From the NCBI GenBank assembly GCA_963978545.1, contig OZ021724.1:31080433-31144432 (forward strand): DNA of 64,000 nt, read 5' to 3'. The position numbers were made by a program, and so were the translations under genes. Origin of the DNA: Linyphia triangularis (lineage: Eukaryota; Arthropoda; Arachnida; Araneae; Linyphiidae). The notes below the pieces were generated by a model. The model was not told the DNA's origin and made no database searches. It saw nothing but the letters and a program-made list of their open reading frames with translations. Of this stretch, positions 1 to 11,882 are shown one piece after another (position 1 is the first letter of the stretch; every line of letters begins with the position of its first letter).

Positions 1-652
1 ATTCACCCATGTCCACCCACACCGACACACACACACTGCACACACAAAATCGAAGTTAATATAAAGGATTTAAAAATAAGACAATTGTTAAAAATGTATT
101 TTGCAATATGACTAGATTTTTCTAACTAAAAATCAGGACACGTCTCCGTCACTGGGAAATGGGTCATTTTTTTCCATCTTGTATTATATTTATGGGGTTC
201 GTGGAACACACTAATCTTCAATTCTTTCTGAAGATATATAATATACACTGTAATTCATACATTTATTTAACTTTTTTATTATCTTTCAGTCATATTTTAC
301 ATATACTTCTTATTTGAGGCAATTGAGAATTTTATTTGATTTTAGAAAATGCAGAACATATCTCTGCAAGAATATGAAAATTTAATTTTAGTTATTAACA
401 AAGATTTTAGTGTATCCACAGAAAGTTGTGTCTTCTCAGAATCAGAAGTCCAAACTTCATTAACAATAGAAAATGTCCTTTCAAACGCAAACTAAAGCCG
501 AATTCCATAATTTTCCGATTAATAGTGGCAATTTCAATTGAATGCTGGTGGAAGTGGGTATAAACAATATCCCGTACAAACCTCCATCAACGCGCTTTTC
601 ACCAGAAATTTTATCAGTTATCTACTCTGTTAGTTTTTTCTTGATTACAGTA
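1..652. other. No recognisable gene
   Basis: AT-rich sequence with a short CA-rich patch near positions 20-48. No exon, RNA gene or complete repeat is recognisable. It ends with GTA, the left target duplication of the element that follows. Confidence 0.6.
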
Positions 653-1180
653 TAGTCCAGGCAATTTGTGATTGAACATGCAAAAAATTGCAACAGAAGC
701 TTTTTTTAATTGATTTTTAATCAGTTATCATTGCTGAACAACATATCCAAAATCGGACAAAATTGATCCATGGGAACACCCCGAAAAACGGATTTCAAAA
801 TGGGCGGATACCATGCCATATGATGGGTATGCCTAAGCGCAGTTTTTCCTGCTCGGCACCCCCTCATCCATGATATTTTAATCACTGATGTTAGCTTTAA
901 CACAACAAAATGATAGGTTATTGTGCTTAGAATTGCATGGATTTTTTTAAAAAAGGAGGACATTACATTTCACAAGTAAGAAGGTATACAGGTACAGGTA
1001 TACATGATGTATTTTAAACAATATACATATCTTAAACAGTACATATCTTAACTTGTTGCTTCAAAGTTTGTTCAATGTCAGGAAAAGTTTCCGAAAAAAA
1101 TCCCCTTTAATCGTTTTCATCGCTTTCATTATATTCATAGCTGTTGTTGTTTTCGCGTCGATTGATTTGACACGTTCCAC
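653..1180. repeat. Left terminal inverted repeat of copy 1
   Basis: About 530 bases match the inverse of 3970-4495 with scattered differences, for example ATTGCAACAGAAGC near 690 and TTTAAACAATATACATATCT near 1013. The inner part overlaps the C-terminal end of the minus-strand coding remnant, so the coding end is duplicated at both termini. Confidence 0.85.
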
Positions 1181-2690
1181 AAGCTGTTGAACATGTCAGG
1201 CCATTACATTGCGTTTGCATCCATATAGTAATGTAGAGCAGTTTTTTGTGCAGGAACGTCGTATCATATTGAGTAAATAATTTGGAGCTGGTAGTAAGTC
1301 GCCGAGTATTGTGTAGTACGAGTTATTTTTTACATACCAACCCCATTCTTCTGGTTTGATTCTTTCTTTAGTATCTTTCCATATATTTATTTGTAAGTAT
1401 GTTCGATAGCTGTGATATTTTGTTGAAGAATGGGTCAGGAGAGCACGTTTCAGAGCAACAAATCATTTTGCTGTAGTTACCTTCGCTACTAACATTTGAA
1501 GGCGCAGTTGGTCTGTGCAATCTAAAAACCGCCAGACGTACAAAAGAAGCATTGCTTTTCTTCCAGTGACAATGATATCTGAATGTTGGCTTGAATCATA
1601 ACAAAATATTTTTGCAACAGAGCGAAACTCTGTCTCCTTCATTATTTTGGCAAATGCTGAGGATCTCCCAATTGAAAAATTCTAGATGTAGTATCGCAGC
1701 ATGTGAACGAATGCAGAAACAAAAACAAATTGCTGCTTTCACTACCTAATATAGATAGTATGGTGTGGATATCATATACTGGCTTTGGAGTTGATTCATG
1801 TCTTATATCACTTCGATATTATAGCTTGAATCCCTTATCCTTGGCGTAGTACAGAAGCAGAAGCAGCAGATCTATATCTTCTATTATCACAGTGATATGA
1901 TTGTGTTCTGAAGATGAAACTGCGGAACGAACAATGTCCACATCAGCATCCCTACCTGCGTTATCAACAGTACAACCTAGTTTCTTCAGCAAGTCACCAG
2001 TGAGAGCAATTATGGCTTGCTTGTTCTTTCCATTAGATATAAACTGTTCCTTTTTGCCAACTAATATCATGCATGGGTTAAAATTATCATCGCTACTGGT
2101 TTTTGCGTACCGTCGTCTGTGAGCCCCCATCCTTGATTGTGGGGTACCCAATGTCGCCATTCAAAACAACTACAGCCTTTCCATATGTTTTAAGAGTAAA
2201 TTCAACTTACGACATCGCAATGTTTTCGTAAGTGTCATTGTTGCACTTCGCGAAATTCGATGTAAGAGATATCCTCCATCCACTATCATTTCTGAGACGA
2301 TTTTAGCACCAAATAAGTGCAACTCGTCAATATTAACTTCTTCGGCTGCTACGCCTGTAACAATACTACGTAGAGAACAGTCAGAATTAAATGGGAATAT
2401 GGATTCTAGTACATTGACCATTTTTTTTATGTCCATGCTGTCCCTCTTTTGTGTGCTGATTTTCATTTCTTTGTATTTATCACTAGTTTGCATGGAAACC
2501 CCTGCATACTCTTGCATAGCTAAGTTGTAATTTGAACAAACGGGCATAGAAAAAAGTCATGTAGCCCTCTGATTTTGGGTAAGTCCACTCCCTCTCGTTA
2601 GTCCTCTTCTGCTTTTCAGGCAACGCATAAGCACTTGCTCTATTACAAGATCTGATCCAAGTCCACCTCATAATTTGTCCCTTCTTATCA
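1105..2690 (-). pseudogene. Degenerate transposon protein: PIN/XPG-like nuclease with CXC-like tail
   Basis: Several minus-strand open segments separated by stops and frameshifts read as the C-terminal half of one large protein. In order: a segment with KRDSMDIKKMVNVLES and PFNSDCSLRSIVTGVAAEE (about 2400-2310); VDGGYLLHRI near 2275; a PIN/XPG-like block with NKQAII, GRDADVDIVRSA and IIEDIDLLLLL (1819-2050), where the spaced acidic residues resemble the XPG-I metal-binding site; HSFTCCDTTSRIF near 1700, the family's GCDTTS block; PEEWGWYV near 1345; and a Cys-rich tail with CSTACGTCQ near 1165, like Tesmin/TSO1 CXC repeats. No intact frame remains. Such proteins are common and uncharacterised in arthropod and cnidarian genomes. 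The nuclease role is inference from the motif. Confidence 0.7.
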
Positions 2691-3125
2691 CAAATTTACC
2701 TTTCACAAACATTTTATAAACCTTTGCATTTTCAGATGGTAGTTGAAACATTTTCGGCAAGTATATAGGTAGAGTGACTTGAGATAATTTACATAACCCG
2801 CAGCTGCTATTCAAGGGATAATCTCAAGCATAGCATATAAGTGCAATTCCCAAGAATCTATCCTGCCAGCTGTTATCAATCTTCGTACACAATGATCATT
2901 CGCTGGATTCCAACCAGAGGTTACTTGTTCTCGAAGATTGCAAGGCCAAAGCAATCTCAATCTGAGCCGAGGCATCACACAGTTCTACAGCTTTTTTTTT
3001 TTTTTTTTTTTTGCTTTTTTTTTTCGGTTGATCGTAAATTCGTAGAGTAGGTTATAAGCTTCCTTAACATGGCCATTAAGAGACCTATGTTCATCATGAG
3101 AAAAAAAACTCTTAAACCATCAGGG

Positions 3126-3776
3126 TAGCATTTAAGCATACCTCACATTGATTCAAACCACTGAAGGGAATGAGAGTGCTCCATTGGCTGATCCATTGCT
3201 TTCATGGAAGCCGCTAAACACCTGACAATGTTTACTGTGTTGACACAGAGAATTAAACGCATGTTTTAAATCTTGAGTTTAGAAACTGATTTTAAAATTG
3301 CGAATGTTTTATAAATAATAATTTTATACCTGATTAATGTTTTACTCCAATTGGATCTAATTAACTGCTTTTAACAACAAAGTATAAATTTTGGATATTT
3401 ATCAAGGAAAATTATGTAGCTGAAGTATATTTTTGAAACCAAGTTTATTATTATTATTTATTTATTTATTTATTTTAAACATTTAGAAGTACAAAAAAAA
3501 TTCGGATGATTTTTGGTGATGATCCAGGATTTTTTTTTTTTTCATACAATGATTTGACGTTGCTTGTAATGAAAACAATATCTTCCTTTTTTATATAATC
3601 ATATTTTCAAAAACAAACTAAGAAAATACGAATTCTCTATCAACTTCCCCTTCAGCATGCAGCCGCCATTTTTTGTGGGAGTTACTTCTTCGCAGGCTGA
3701 CAGGAAAATTGACCAATGGACCAACTCTTATTCTTTTCTGTGGTTTGAATCAATGTGAGGAATGCTTAAATGCTGG
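3126..3776. mobile_element. Nested MITE-like inverted-repeat element
   Basis: AGCATTTAAGCATACCTCAC at the left is matched in inverse order by GTGAGGAATGCTTAAATGCT at the right, and the similarity continues for about 70 bases (CATTGATTCAAACCAC). There is no coding capacity. Flanking GGT on both sides may be a 3-base duplication. It lies inside the larger long-TIR element, so it inserted later or is an internal derivative. Confidence 0.65.
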
Positions 3777-3969
3777 TATCTTGAGCAATTCAGAGGAGTT
3801 CCAAATGTAATGCACATATAGGAAAATGAAAATTCAAGAAAATAACTAAAAACTATAACTTAATATTATATTGTGGTCCTTTATTGAGTTAGCATGTATG
3901 TTTAGCTCATTTTCAAATGTATTCGATGCTTCATTAATGTAACTTTGTCTTTAAACACCGATACTCTAA

Positions 3970-4495
3970 AAACGGAAGCAAACGGGATCAATGAATGTGA
4001 AAACCACAACAACTATGAATGTAATGAAAACGATTCTGGTTTTTTTTTTTCTTGAACATTTCTGACATTAAACGAACTTTTAAGCAACAATGTAAGATAT
4101 GCACTGTTAAAGATATGTATATTGTTTAAAATAATCCTATACCTGTGCATCTATACCTTCTTACCTGTGAAATGTTATGTCCTCCTTTCTTAAAAAGCTC
4201 CATGCAATTCTAAGCACAATAACCCACAATTTTGTTGTGTTAAAGCTAACATCTGGGATTAAAATATCAAGGCTGAGGAGGTGCTGAGCGGGAAAAACTG
4301 CCCTTAAGTATCCCCATCATATGGCATGGAATCAGTTATTTTGAAATCCGTTTTTCAAGGTGTTCTCATGCATCAATTTTGTCCGATTTTGGATATGTTG
4401 TTCAACAATGATAACTGATTAAAAATCAATTAAAAAAGCTTCTGTTGCAATTTTTTTCATGTTCACTGTATTTTTAATTTAGTTTGTCTGGACTA
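3970..4495. repeat. Right terminal inverted repeat of copy 1
   Basis: Inverse of 653-1180. It ends in CTGGACTA followed by the GTA duplication. It also carries an inverted copy of the coding tail (near 3970-4030), as expected if the inverted repeat reaches into the gene. Confidence 0.85.
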
Positions 4496-4498
4496 GTA

Positions 4499-4696
4499 GC
4501 TTTAAAGAAGAACACTTTTTTTTTAAGAAGGACTTTATCAGGACCCTCTACGGAAAAGCGGCGAGGCAATTTGGCGGAACATTCGGGCGGCGGGACAGCA
4601 AGAGGTGAAGCGGGACGTCTGGTCACAATAGTAATATGGTATAATTTTTATATTTTACTATCTTGTCAATATAACTTATTCCCTTATCAATAGTTG

Positions 4697-4727
<31 letters not shown>

Positions 4728-7700
4728 CAAAATAAAAGCCTACAGAAGAGATGGACTTTAAAAATGCATATAATATGTTTATTATTATTATTTTCAAAGA
4801 GAAAATTTATTCATAATTGTTAATTAACATTTCCCTTCATTGAGAAATGCAACAACATCCACTGATCTAAACCAATATAAAAATAGAACTAAAAAATTGC
4901 ATTTTGAGGGAATGAGACTGGGCGGTGAGGAAGCCGATGGTTTCCCTTCAACGTTACCAACACCAACACTTGCATCTATTATGTTGACTTTATGGAGGAT
5001 TTATCAGAATCTGAACCACAAAGAGATTTGTCCGAAATTCTTTTTAAATAAATTTTAAAGAAAAGTTATAGATTATTTTCTATTCAGGAAAAGAATATCT
5101 ATAAATGACAAATTATGCAAATCTCTTCATTCCAGAAAAAAATTCCTTCACATAAGTCCTTTATTGTGTCACGTTGGAGCGATCCGAGTGGCAAGTTATA
5201 AAACTAGTAATCTTGTCTGCAATTCAATTCTGATACGAAACTATCGGACAAGAACGATCTCTACAAAAATCAAATATTTCTGAAGATGGTTACTGTAAGT
5301 AATTATTTGAATTACTTCTTTTGGAACTACCTATTGTTTCTGGAACTTGTTAAGAATAAATCCCTTTATTGTAGGTTCTTTTCAAAAACTAATTATACTG
5401 TGTCGTATAAATTTCTCCTGGGTAGTTTCCAGCGTCATGATCATCCTCTATGACTCATCTTATTTGAGTACACGCGTTCAATAAAATGTTTAGATTTGTC
5501 CAAAAATGTGTTCTTATTTGTCGGGTGTTTCACCAATCAATGTGTATTATTATAAGAATTTACTTTTTTCTCACTCGCATGTTTACAAAATAAAATGCGT
5601 AAATTGATAGGGCGTTACCTGTATAAACTCCATCAATAAGCTCAGACTAACTAAAATTCACTATTTATTGTATCCTAAACCTTTTATTCACTTTAATTGG
5701 TAAGTCAGAAGCATTCTTGTTGTAAATTTAATATTGTACAAGAAGTTTGCCGATTGGAACTCTCTGTTTCACTTGGCGTCATTGACCGGTTTTGACAGGC
5801 TGTTAATTTTTTTTGCAATTTGTGGAATATCAAATGCAATCGATAAATTAAATTTTGTTGAATTATATTATAATTTTAGGATGGCTTGAAAATTGTGTAT
5901 TTTTTGTTTTATTATTTAGCTCACGAAACTCTAATTTCCATCCCAATTTCTGTCATATCCTAAATTCATAATAAAATTCGAATTCTTAATAAATATTCAA
6001 AATTTAGATTCCTTATAAATAAATTAAACTTAAAACATGAAATAAAAATATTGAAGCAATGGTAGTACAGATGTTGTATAGGGGACCTGGTGAGATTGGT
6101 TACTTTGCAACTCAAACAGGTGAACATTGTTGTAAAACTTTTTAGAAAATAAAGGGTAGCTAGTTGAAAATATTTATGTTTTAAATAGAAGAAAGTTACC
6201 AAAAATTGTCAGATCCCTAAAGTACATCTCTACCAGGAAACAAAGGTATCTTCTAAAATCACAATACATATGCTAAAATATTTTGTGGCCAATATGCTAC
6301 GTTCTTTGAGCTGTTTCTGAGAACATTGTGGAGAATAAAAGTGTTTGTTAAAAAGTTAAATTATATGCATTATTTATAAATAGAGCACCTATAAAACTGG
6401 ACTCTTTTAGTGCAGCTTTCTTTACAAAAAAACCAGTTAGATCTGATAAAACATAAATGTGATAGAACATCATCTACAATGTTCATGTAATTGCAGCAGC
6501 TTCCGCTAAATTGTGATCTGGTTATAGTTCTCGATCTTTCGATTCAACATCGTTATTGCATTTCTCCTTCACGGTATTCAACACACTTGTTTAAAAATGT
6601 AAAATTAACTTATAAATACAATATATAAAAATATCCTCAATCCAGTTTGGTATAAGTTAGGTGCCATAAAAGTTATATTTAAAAAAAGATTGTTTTGTAT
6701 TGCAGTTGTAAATTGAGGTATAAAATGTATGAAAAAGTGACTTAATGTACTTCAGAAAGTAAAACTTCCAAGTATGGTACAGATTCTATGCCAAGAATTA
6801 TTTACGTAAAACCACGCCAAATTATGACAACCATAGGCAGTTCTCTTGTTATTTAAAAAATGGTGGTGGCTGTTATTTGCTTGCAAAATTTGTACCGTAT
6901 TTAGAATTTCAACCCATCAGAAATCAACACAGTTAAAGTATTGGGTACTCTTCAGTTAGACGAGCACCAGATAAAAATCATCAAATTGCAGCGATAAGTC
7001 ATTCAAAGTAATGACCTTCTGATCATTTATACAACCCTATAAGAAACTGTGATGAATGTATTTAAATAATTTAATTTAAATGTAATAAAAATAAAACTCC
7101 TCAATGTTAAAATATTTTTTCTCGTGAACACTTCAATTTGACGATAATTATGCCAACTTTCAGACTTTGCGGCTTTTGGTGCCTGTCTAACAGAAGAAAA
7201 CCAAATATTGACATTACTCTTTCAATTAACCTTTATTTTTTTAAGTGATATTTTTATTTTCAAATTATTCCTCTCTTTATTGCAAGTGATGTTTTGATAT
7301 ACCCCTGTCATTGTCAAATAGGCGACTTAATTTAGAACCAACACGGTTTTGTTATGGTGATCACCTTAGTAATAGGAAAGTCGTAACAAACAAAATTTGT
7401 TGCGGATAAATTTGCGAGAACTGCATTTATTTTTTTTAAGGTTAATTATCTTTCTCCCATCTTACATTTTTCTGTCAACATCGTACTTTGCAGACCAGTT
7501 CAGGTGTAACTCAATGCCTGCTTCAAAAGGAATTAATAGATGGTTTCAAGAAGTGTTAAAGTATACAGCAGTTTTAAAGAATAACTCCATTTTGAATTTG
7601 TTTTTGAATTATTTACCATTAATAGTGTTCACAAATTTTACATCCCAAAATATTGCAGAATATTTTTCTGCTACTTGGATGGTTTAAAAAAAGTTGAAAT

Positions 7701-7844
7701 TTGGCAGGATTAAAAATCTTTAGTATGGAGATGTATTAGTAATTCCCTATCCTTTTTAATATTTCCAATTTTTTAAGATCTCACTGTTGTCCATTACTGA
7801 CTCTAAAGCTGCCTTTTGGCAATCGTTCCAGTTTTATTGAAATT
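4499..7844. other. Intergenic, nothing recognised
   Basis: AT-rich DNA with a poly-T run near 4700-4727 and low-complexity patches. The few short open frames lack splice sites, conserved motifs or codon structure that would support a gene. Confidence 0.5.
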
Positions 7845-8200
7845 GTCGACAGAATAACATGTACCATATTATGTATTGAAAAGATAATTCAAGTTAAATG
7901 ATGACACCTCAGCTCACTCAGAATATATTTGTTGAGAATGCATGTCTGATAACTGAAATTATTTATGTTTAAGTGTGATTGTTAGTCTGCCCCATGTACA
8001 TAATGAAATATTAATTGCATCAATCTATAAAAATATTGCTTCAAAATGTATGTAATTTTGTACCATATCCAAGAACAATTATAAAAGCATGTTAACCTAA
8101 TTTTATTTTCAAATTAAAAGTTTCAAAATTCCTGGATTTAAACTCTACCTGCTCCTTCTTTAATGCATGAACAATTTTTCAACGTATGTAGTAGTCTCTT
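7845..8200 (+). repeat. Direct duplication, copy A
   Basis: This segment is repeated about 0.9 kb downstream at 8738-9106. Shared stretches include GTCGACAGAATAACAT, ATGACACCTCAGCTCACTCA and ATTTATGTTTAAGTGTG, with moderate divergence. It has no coding signal, and is either a diverged segmental duplication or two copies of an unnamed repeat. Confidence 0.75.
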
Positions 8201-8737
8201 GATGTACAAACGGTACAAACAGTGATCAGATTTGAAGTTGTGTATTAGTAGCTTACTTTGTACTTGTTTTAGAGTTTACAATCTTTTAATTTGTTAAAAT
8301 ACTATCAACATTTTAATCTCATATTTTTCTTAATTTTGAAAATGAATTTTTTTTTTTTTTTTTTTTTTTTAATTTTGTGCAAGTTTTCAAATAGGTACCT
8401 GCTTTCTTTTTGAGGTTTAGGTCAAAAGTGGGAGTTCTGCAGCTAATTAATACTGAATTAGTATGAAACATCAGTTTCTACATTTTAAATTTTAATCTCT
8501 CTCAAGATGAAAAATTGCAGATTTTATTTCTAATTTTACGTCAATTGTTAAGAAGTCAAAAAGTATAATGCTACTATTTTGAGGGAACTTGGATCATCCC
8601 AATCATTGGGAAGATTGGAAAAACTACTGTTCCAAGAGTTCTGGATTAAAACCCCAACATTCAGCTCTTTAAATTTAATACTACAACGATTGCAAGATTA
8701 ACAGTTTTCAAAGCTATGATATTTTGTCAAAATTGGT

Positions 8738-8883
8738 CGACAGAATAACATACAAGTACCAAATTATGCATTGAAAAGATAATTCAAATTACATGATGAC
8801 ACCTCAGCTCACTCAGAATATGTTTGTTGAGAATCCATGTCTGATAATTAATATTATTTATGTTTAAGTGTGGGTGTTAGTCT

Positions 8884-8924
<41 letters not shown>

Positions 8925-9106
8925 ACCAGAGACATAATGAAATATTAATCGCATCAAAATTTGTTTTGTTATTTTATCCATTTCCGCAGCTGCACCTGTT
9001 GAACAAAAACGTTATCACTTCTTCGGTTTTATTTTCAAACAATCTGAATTTAAAACTCTGCTTGCCCCAAAAATTAAAAATTCCGTCTTTAATACAAGAC
9101 TTTTGA
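8738..9106 (+). repeat. Direct duplication, copy B
   Basis: Second copy of 7845-8200. It differs by an inserted poly-T tract of more than 30 bases at about 8886-8922, placed where copy A has only CTGCCCCATGTACA, which suggests expansion after the duplication. Confidence 0.75.
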
Positions 9107-9621
9107 CAACAGATAAGTACACTTGCTGTTTTGACTGTATAGCCGCAAAAAGCATTATTAATGTGTCAAATCGGTTTGTCTGTAGCTGTAAGACTTAGCT
9201 ACTCCAGGTAACCAACACATTCCCCATTCTTCAATTCCGTCTGTAAACCAAATGATTAAATTAAATCTCATCTAATCACCTTGTTTGAGAGTATCCAGAT
9301 TTAAAAGCAGCCTTATAGTGGCAGTGCCTAATTACAATTAGCGTTTAGTCGTATTAACTAATAATAACCATGAAAAATTTTTCATGGATGCCACTGTCAG
9401 CCAATCCGAAAGTTACATGCTAAATGTTGTACACAAGTGTACTCAAAGGTCCAGAACACCATGTATGTTGATATTCTCCCTTGACAGATTTCTTTTACTA
9501 TTATATCTTGGGCAGATATAGTTGAGTGACCGTATTTAGCTGCACAATTTATATTCAAAACATACAAAAAAATTATAAGGCATAATTATTATTAGACATA
9601 TCTAATGAGTTTTTGTTTCAG
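9107..9621 (+). other. MED21 upstream region and 5' intron end
   Basis: The stretch ends in a pyrimidine-rich 3' splice site (TTTTTGTTTCAG, AG at 9620-9621), so MED21 probably has an upstream non-coding exon. I could not place that exon or the promoter. No other gene is visible. Confidence 0.45.
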
Positions 9622-9628
9622 GAAACTG

Positions 9629-10045
9629 ATGGCTGATCGTCTTACACAATTACAAGATGCTGTAAATGCTCAAGCAGAAAATATCTGCAACAGTATTGGT
9701 GTCTTGCAAAGTAGTTCCCTTCCAAGCAGTTTCCCCGACTTTGAAAAGTCGCCTCGAAATACCCAGCCACTTAAAGAGGATATTTGCCAGACTTTTGCAA
9801 CTCTAATAGCTAACACAGCAAAAGAAATAGATGTTTTGATTGACTTTCTCCCTAGTGAAGACATCTCGCAAGATTCACAAGAGGACTTTAAACGCTTAGA
9901 CAAAGAAAATAAAGATGCTGCATTGAAATTAGAAAAAGTTGTTCATGCTGGTGAAATTCTTTTAGAACAAATCCGTAAAGCCTTGCGAGATATTGCACAA
10001 TCGCAAATAGAGATTCAAAAGCTTAGCAACATTAATAACGTTTAA
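9629..10045 (+). CDS. MED21: Mediator complex subunit 21
   Basis: MED21 (Srb7) is a small helical subunit of the Mediator middle module; it pairs with MED7 and links transcription factors to RNA polymerase II in the nucleus. The protein opens with MADRLTQLQDAVN, the near-invariant start of animal MED21, then TAKEIDVLIDFLPSED (residues about 68-83) and a helical C-terminal half ending in LRDIAQSQ. Length is 138 residues against about 144 in human. An in-frame ATG 24 bases upstream lies in the intron before the AG at 9620-9621, so 9629 is the start, 7 bases into the exon. The whole coding region is one exon. The stop is only 34 bases before the ARP1 start with no AATAAA between, suggesting a shared transcript. 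Confidence 0.96.
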   Translation: MADRLTQLQDAVNAQAENICNSIGVLQSSSLPSSFPDFEKSPRNTQPLKEDICQTFATLIANTAKEIDVLIDFLPSEDISQDSQEDFKRLDKENKDAALKLEKVVHAGEILLEQIRKALRDIAQSQIEIQKLSNINNV

Positions 10046-10079
10046 CTTTTTGTGATATATTTACCTTTAAACTCTAAAA

Positions 10080-11210
10080 ATGGAAGCTTACGATGTGATT
10101 ATCAACCAACCGGTTGTCATAGACAATGGTTCCGGCGTCATCAAGGCAGGTTTCGCCGGAGACCAAGTTCCGAAATGTCACTTTCCAAATTACATTGGTC
10201 GTCCTAAGCATGTCCGCGTCATGGCAGGTGCACTAGAAGGCGATGTGTTTGTGGGTCCAAAGGCTGAAGAACATAGGGGATTACTTACCATACGCTACCC
10301 CATGGAACATGGTATCGTCACAGACTGGAACGACATGGAAAGAATTTGGCAGTACATATATTCCAAAGAGCAACTTCAAACCTATCCAGAGGAACATCCT
10401 GTATTACTGACAGAAGCTCCCCTTAATCCACGACGAAACCGAGAGAAGGCAGCTGAAATATTCTTCGAAACCTTAAATGTTCCTGCACTTTTCATCTCCA
10501 TGCAAGCTGTCTTAAGTCTGTATGCTACGGGCCGTACCACAGGCGTAGTTCTAGACTCTGGCGATGGTGTTACTCACGCAGTCCCCATATATGAAGGGTT
10601 TGCTATGCCAAATAGCATTATGCGAGTAGATATTGCTGGTCGGGATGTAACGCGTCACTTGCGCACTCTGCTGCGAAAAGAAGGGTGGAATTTCCGAACC
10701 ACAGCAGAGTTTGAAATCGTAAAAACCATCAAGGAGCGGGCTTGCTACCTTGCTAGCAACCCTCAGCGAGAGGAAACAATGGAAACCGAGAAGGCACAGT
10801 ATACCTTGCCTGATGGAAGCACCTTAGACATAGGGCCTGCAAGATTCAGGGCACCTGAAATTCTCTTCAGACCTGACCACATCGGTGAAGAAGTTGAAGG
10901 TTTGCATGAAGTTTTAGTAGATTCGATACACAAGTCGGATTTGGATCTTAGAAAAGTGCTGTACCAAAACATTGTATTGTCAGGGGGTTCAACCTTGTTC
11001 AAGGGCTTTGGGGATCGACTTCTGAGTGAAGTTAAGAAAGTGGGACCCAAAGATATCAAAATAAGGATTTCAGCTCCACAAGAGAGGTTGTATTCGACGT
11101 GGATAGGGGGATCCATCTTGGCATCGCTAGATACCTTTAAGAAGATGTGGGTATCGAAAAAAGAATATGATGAGGAAAACATGCGCGCTATTCACAGGAA
11201 GACATTTTAA
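10080..11210 (+). CDS. ACTR1: Actin-related protein 1 (alpha-centractin), dynactin subunit
   Basis: ARP1 forms the short actin-like filament at the core of dynactin, the dynein cofactor for microtubule transport. It is an intact 376-residue protein, the same length as human ACTR1A. Actin-fold nucleotide motifs are visible: [15 protein letters not shown] (about residues 13-27), [18 protein letters not shown] (about 156-173) and [17 protein letters not shown] (about 297-313). The Arp1 hallmark [17 protein letters not shown] is present, and the C-terminus KTF resembles the actin KCF ending. The start context AAAAATGG is favourable. There are no introns, which is notable for an actin-family gene here and leaves open an old retrocopy origin, but no poly(A) tail or duplication is seen and the frame is clean. 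It probably shares a promoter or transcript with MED21. Confidence 0.98.
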   Translation: MEAYDVIINQPVVIDNGSGVIKAGFAGDQVPKCHFPNYIGRPKHVRVMAGALEGDVFVGPKAEEHRGLLTIRYPMEHGIVTDWNDMERIWQYIYSKEQLQTYPEEHPVLLTEAPLNPRRNREKAAEIFFETLNVPALFISMQAVLSLYATGRTTGVVLDSGDGVTHAVPIYEGFAMPNSIMRVDIAGRDVTRHLRTLLRKEGWNFRTTAEFEIVKTIKERACYLASNPQREETMETEKAQYTLPDGSTLDIGPARFRAPEILFRPDHIGEEVEGLHEVLVDSIHKSDLDLRKVLYQNIVLSGGSTLFKGFGDRLLSEVKKVGPKDIKIRISAPQERLYSTWIGGSILASLDTFKKMWVSKKEYDEENMRAIHRKTF

Positions 11211-11393
11211 TATAAGACTTATGCTAATTTTGGGTTTTTTTCAGGGCTCGTTTTGATAATGCTCTAATTATTTTTTACCTTGTAATTTATTTTGCTAATA
11301 GCTATGTGAAATTGCTTAATTTTAGCAATCGTTTCTATTAAAATTACTCGTTTTTGTAAATTAAAATGTAAAAATGTAGGTGAATTCAAAGGA

Positions 11394-11471
11394 AATAAAA
11401 TTGCAAAATGCCTTGAACTAATGTACCCTCACTCTGTGATGCAGTTTCTAAATTATGGGTTTGACAATAAA
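11394..11471 (+). terminator. Candidate poly(A) signals for ARP1
   Basis: AATAAA occurs at 11394-11399 and 11466-11471, 184 and 256 bases after the ARP1 stop. There is none in the 34 bases between MED21 and ARP1, so these may serve both reading frames. Confidence 0.5.
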
Positions 11472-11870
11472 CGTTTTCTTTGCCTTTTATGCACACTTCT
11501 CTTATTTCCATGAACTTATTTTAATTTCACTGCCGTCATTTGTTAAATGGCCCTAAATCCAAAAAAATTTAAACCCATATTTTGTCATTTTCTAATTAGT
11601 CTTTATAGAATTATCTTTTACTTTCATTGAATGGCTCAAGTTTTTAAGTCATACAAGCTTATACAATCCAAAAAAATGACATTTCATATAATGAAGCAAA
11701 AATTTCAAAATATGCATTTCAATTTTTTTTTTTAATTTTTTTTATGGATTTGGAGCTTTTTAACTTGTGATGGCAGTAGATATCTTCAACTTTGGAAACT
11801 TGTATGTAATCTTTTATGACAATTGTATTTAAATCCCTCAAGTCAGCAATTTGGTCTCGAATACTTTTTT
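11472..11870. other. Intergenic, nothing recognised
   Basis: AT-rich sequence downstream of ARP1 with T and A runs. No exon or repeat is identified. Confidence 0.5.
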
Positions 11871-11882
11871 AAAATTTCCCCT

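Larger units (their letters stand above)
653..4495 (-). mobile_element. Long-TIR DNA transposon, copy 1 (PIN/XPG-like family)
   Basis: A 3.84 kb element bounded by long imperfect inverted repeats (about 653-1180 and 3970-4495). The outermost bases are TAGTCCAGGCAATTT on the left and the inverse of TAGTCCAGACAAA on the right, flanked on both sides by GTA, a 3-base target duplication. The interior holds a broken minus-strand gene of the same family as copy 2 at 49827-53487, which starts with TAGTATAGGCAAATT and also has a 3-base duplication. A smaller inverted-repeat element is nested at 3126-3776. Long poly-T runs lie at about 2991-3022. Superfamily is inferred: Academ elements combine an XPG-type nuclease with 3-4 base duplications, but I cannot confirm the match. 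Confidence 0.8.

Noticed and set aside
721..963. 80-codon minus-strand open frame
   Set aside because: It lies in the terminal inverted repeat of a transposon, has no domain, and its mirror copy at 4150-4400 is not open in the same way.
4484..4693. 69-codon plus-strand open frame
   Set aside because: Spans the end of the transposon into flanking DNA; composition and lack of splice or domain signals do not support a gene.
7397..7687. 96-codon plus-strand open frame
   Set aside because: Hydrophobic, biased by AT-rich codons, with no signal of homology.
10763..11182. 139-codon minus-strand frame antisense to ARP1
   Set aside because: A shadow of the highly constrained ARP1 coding sequence.
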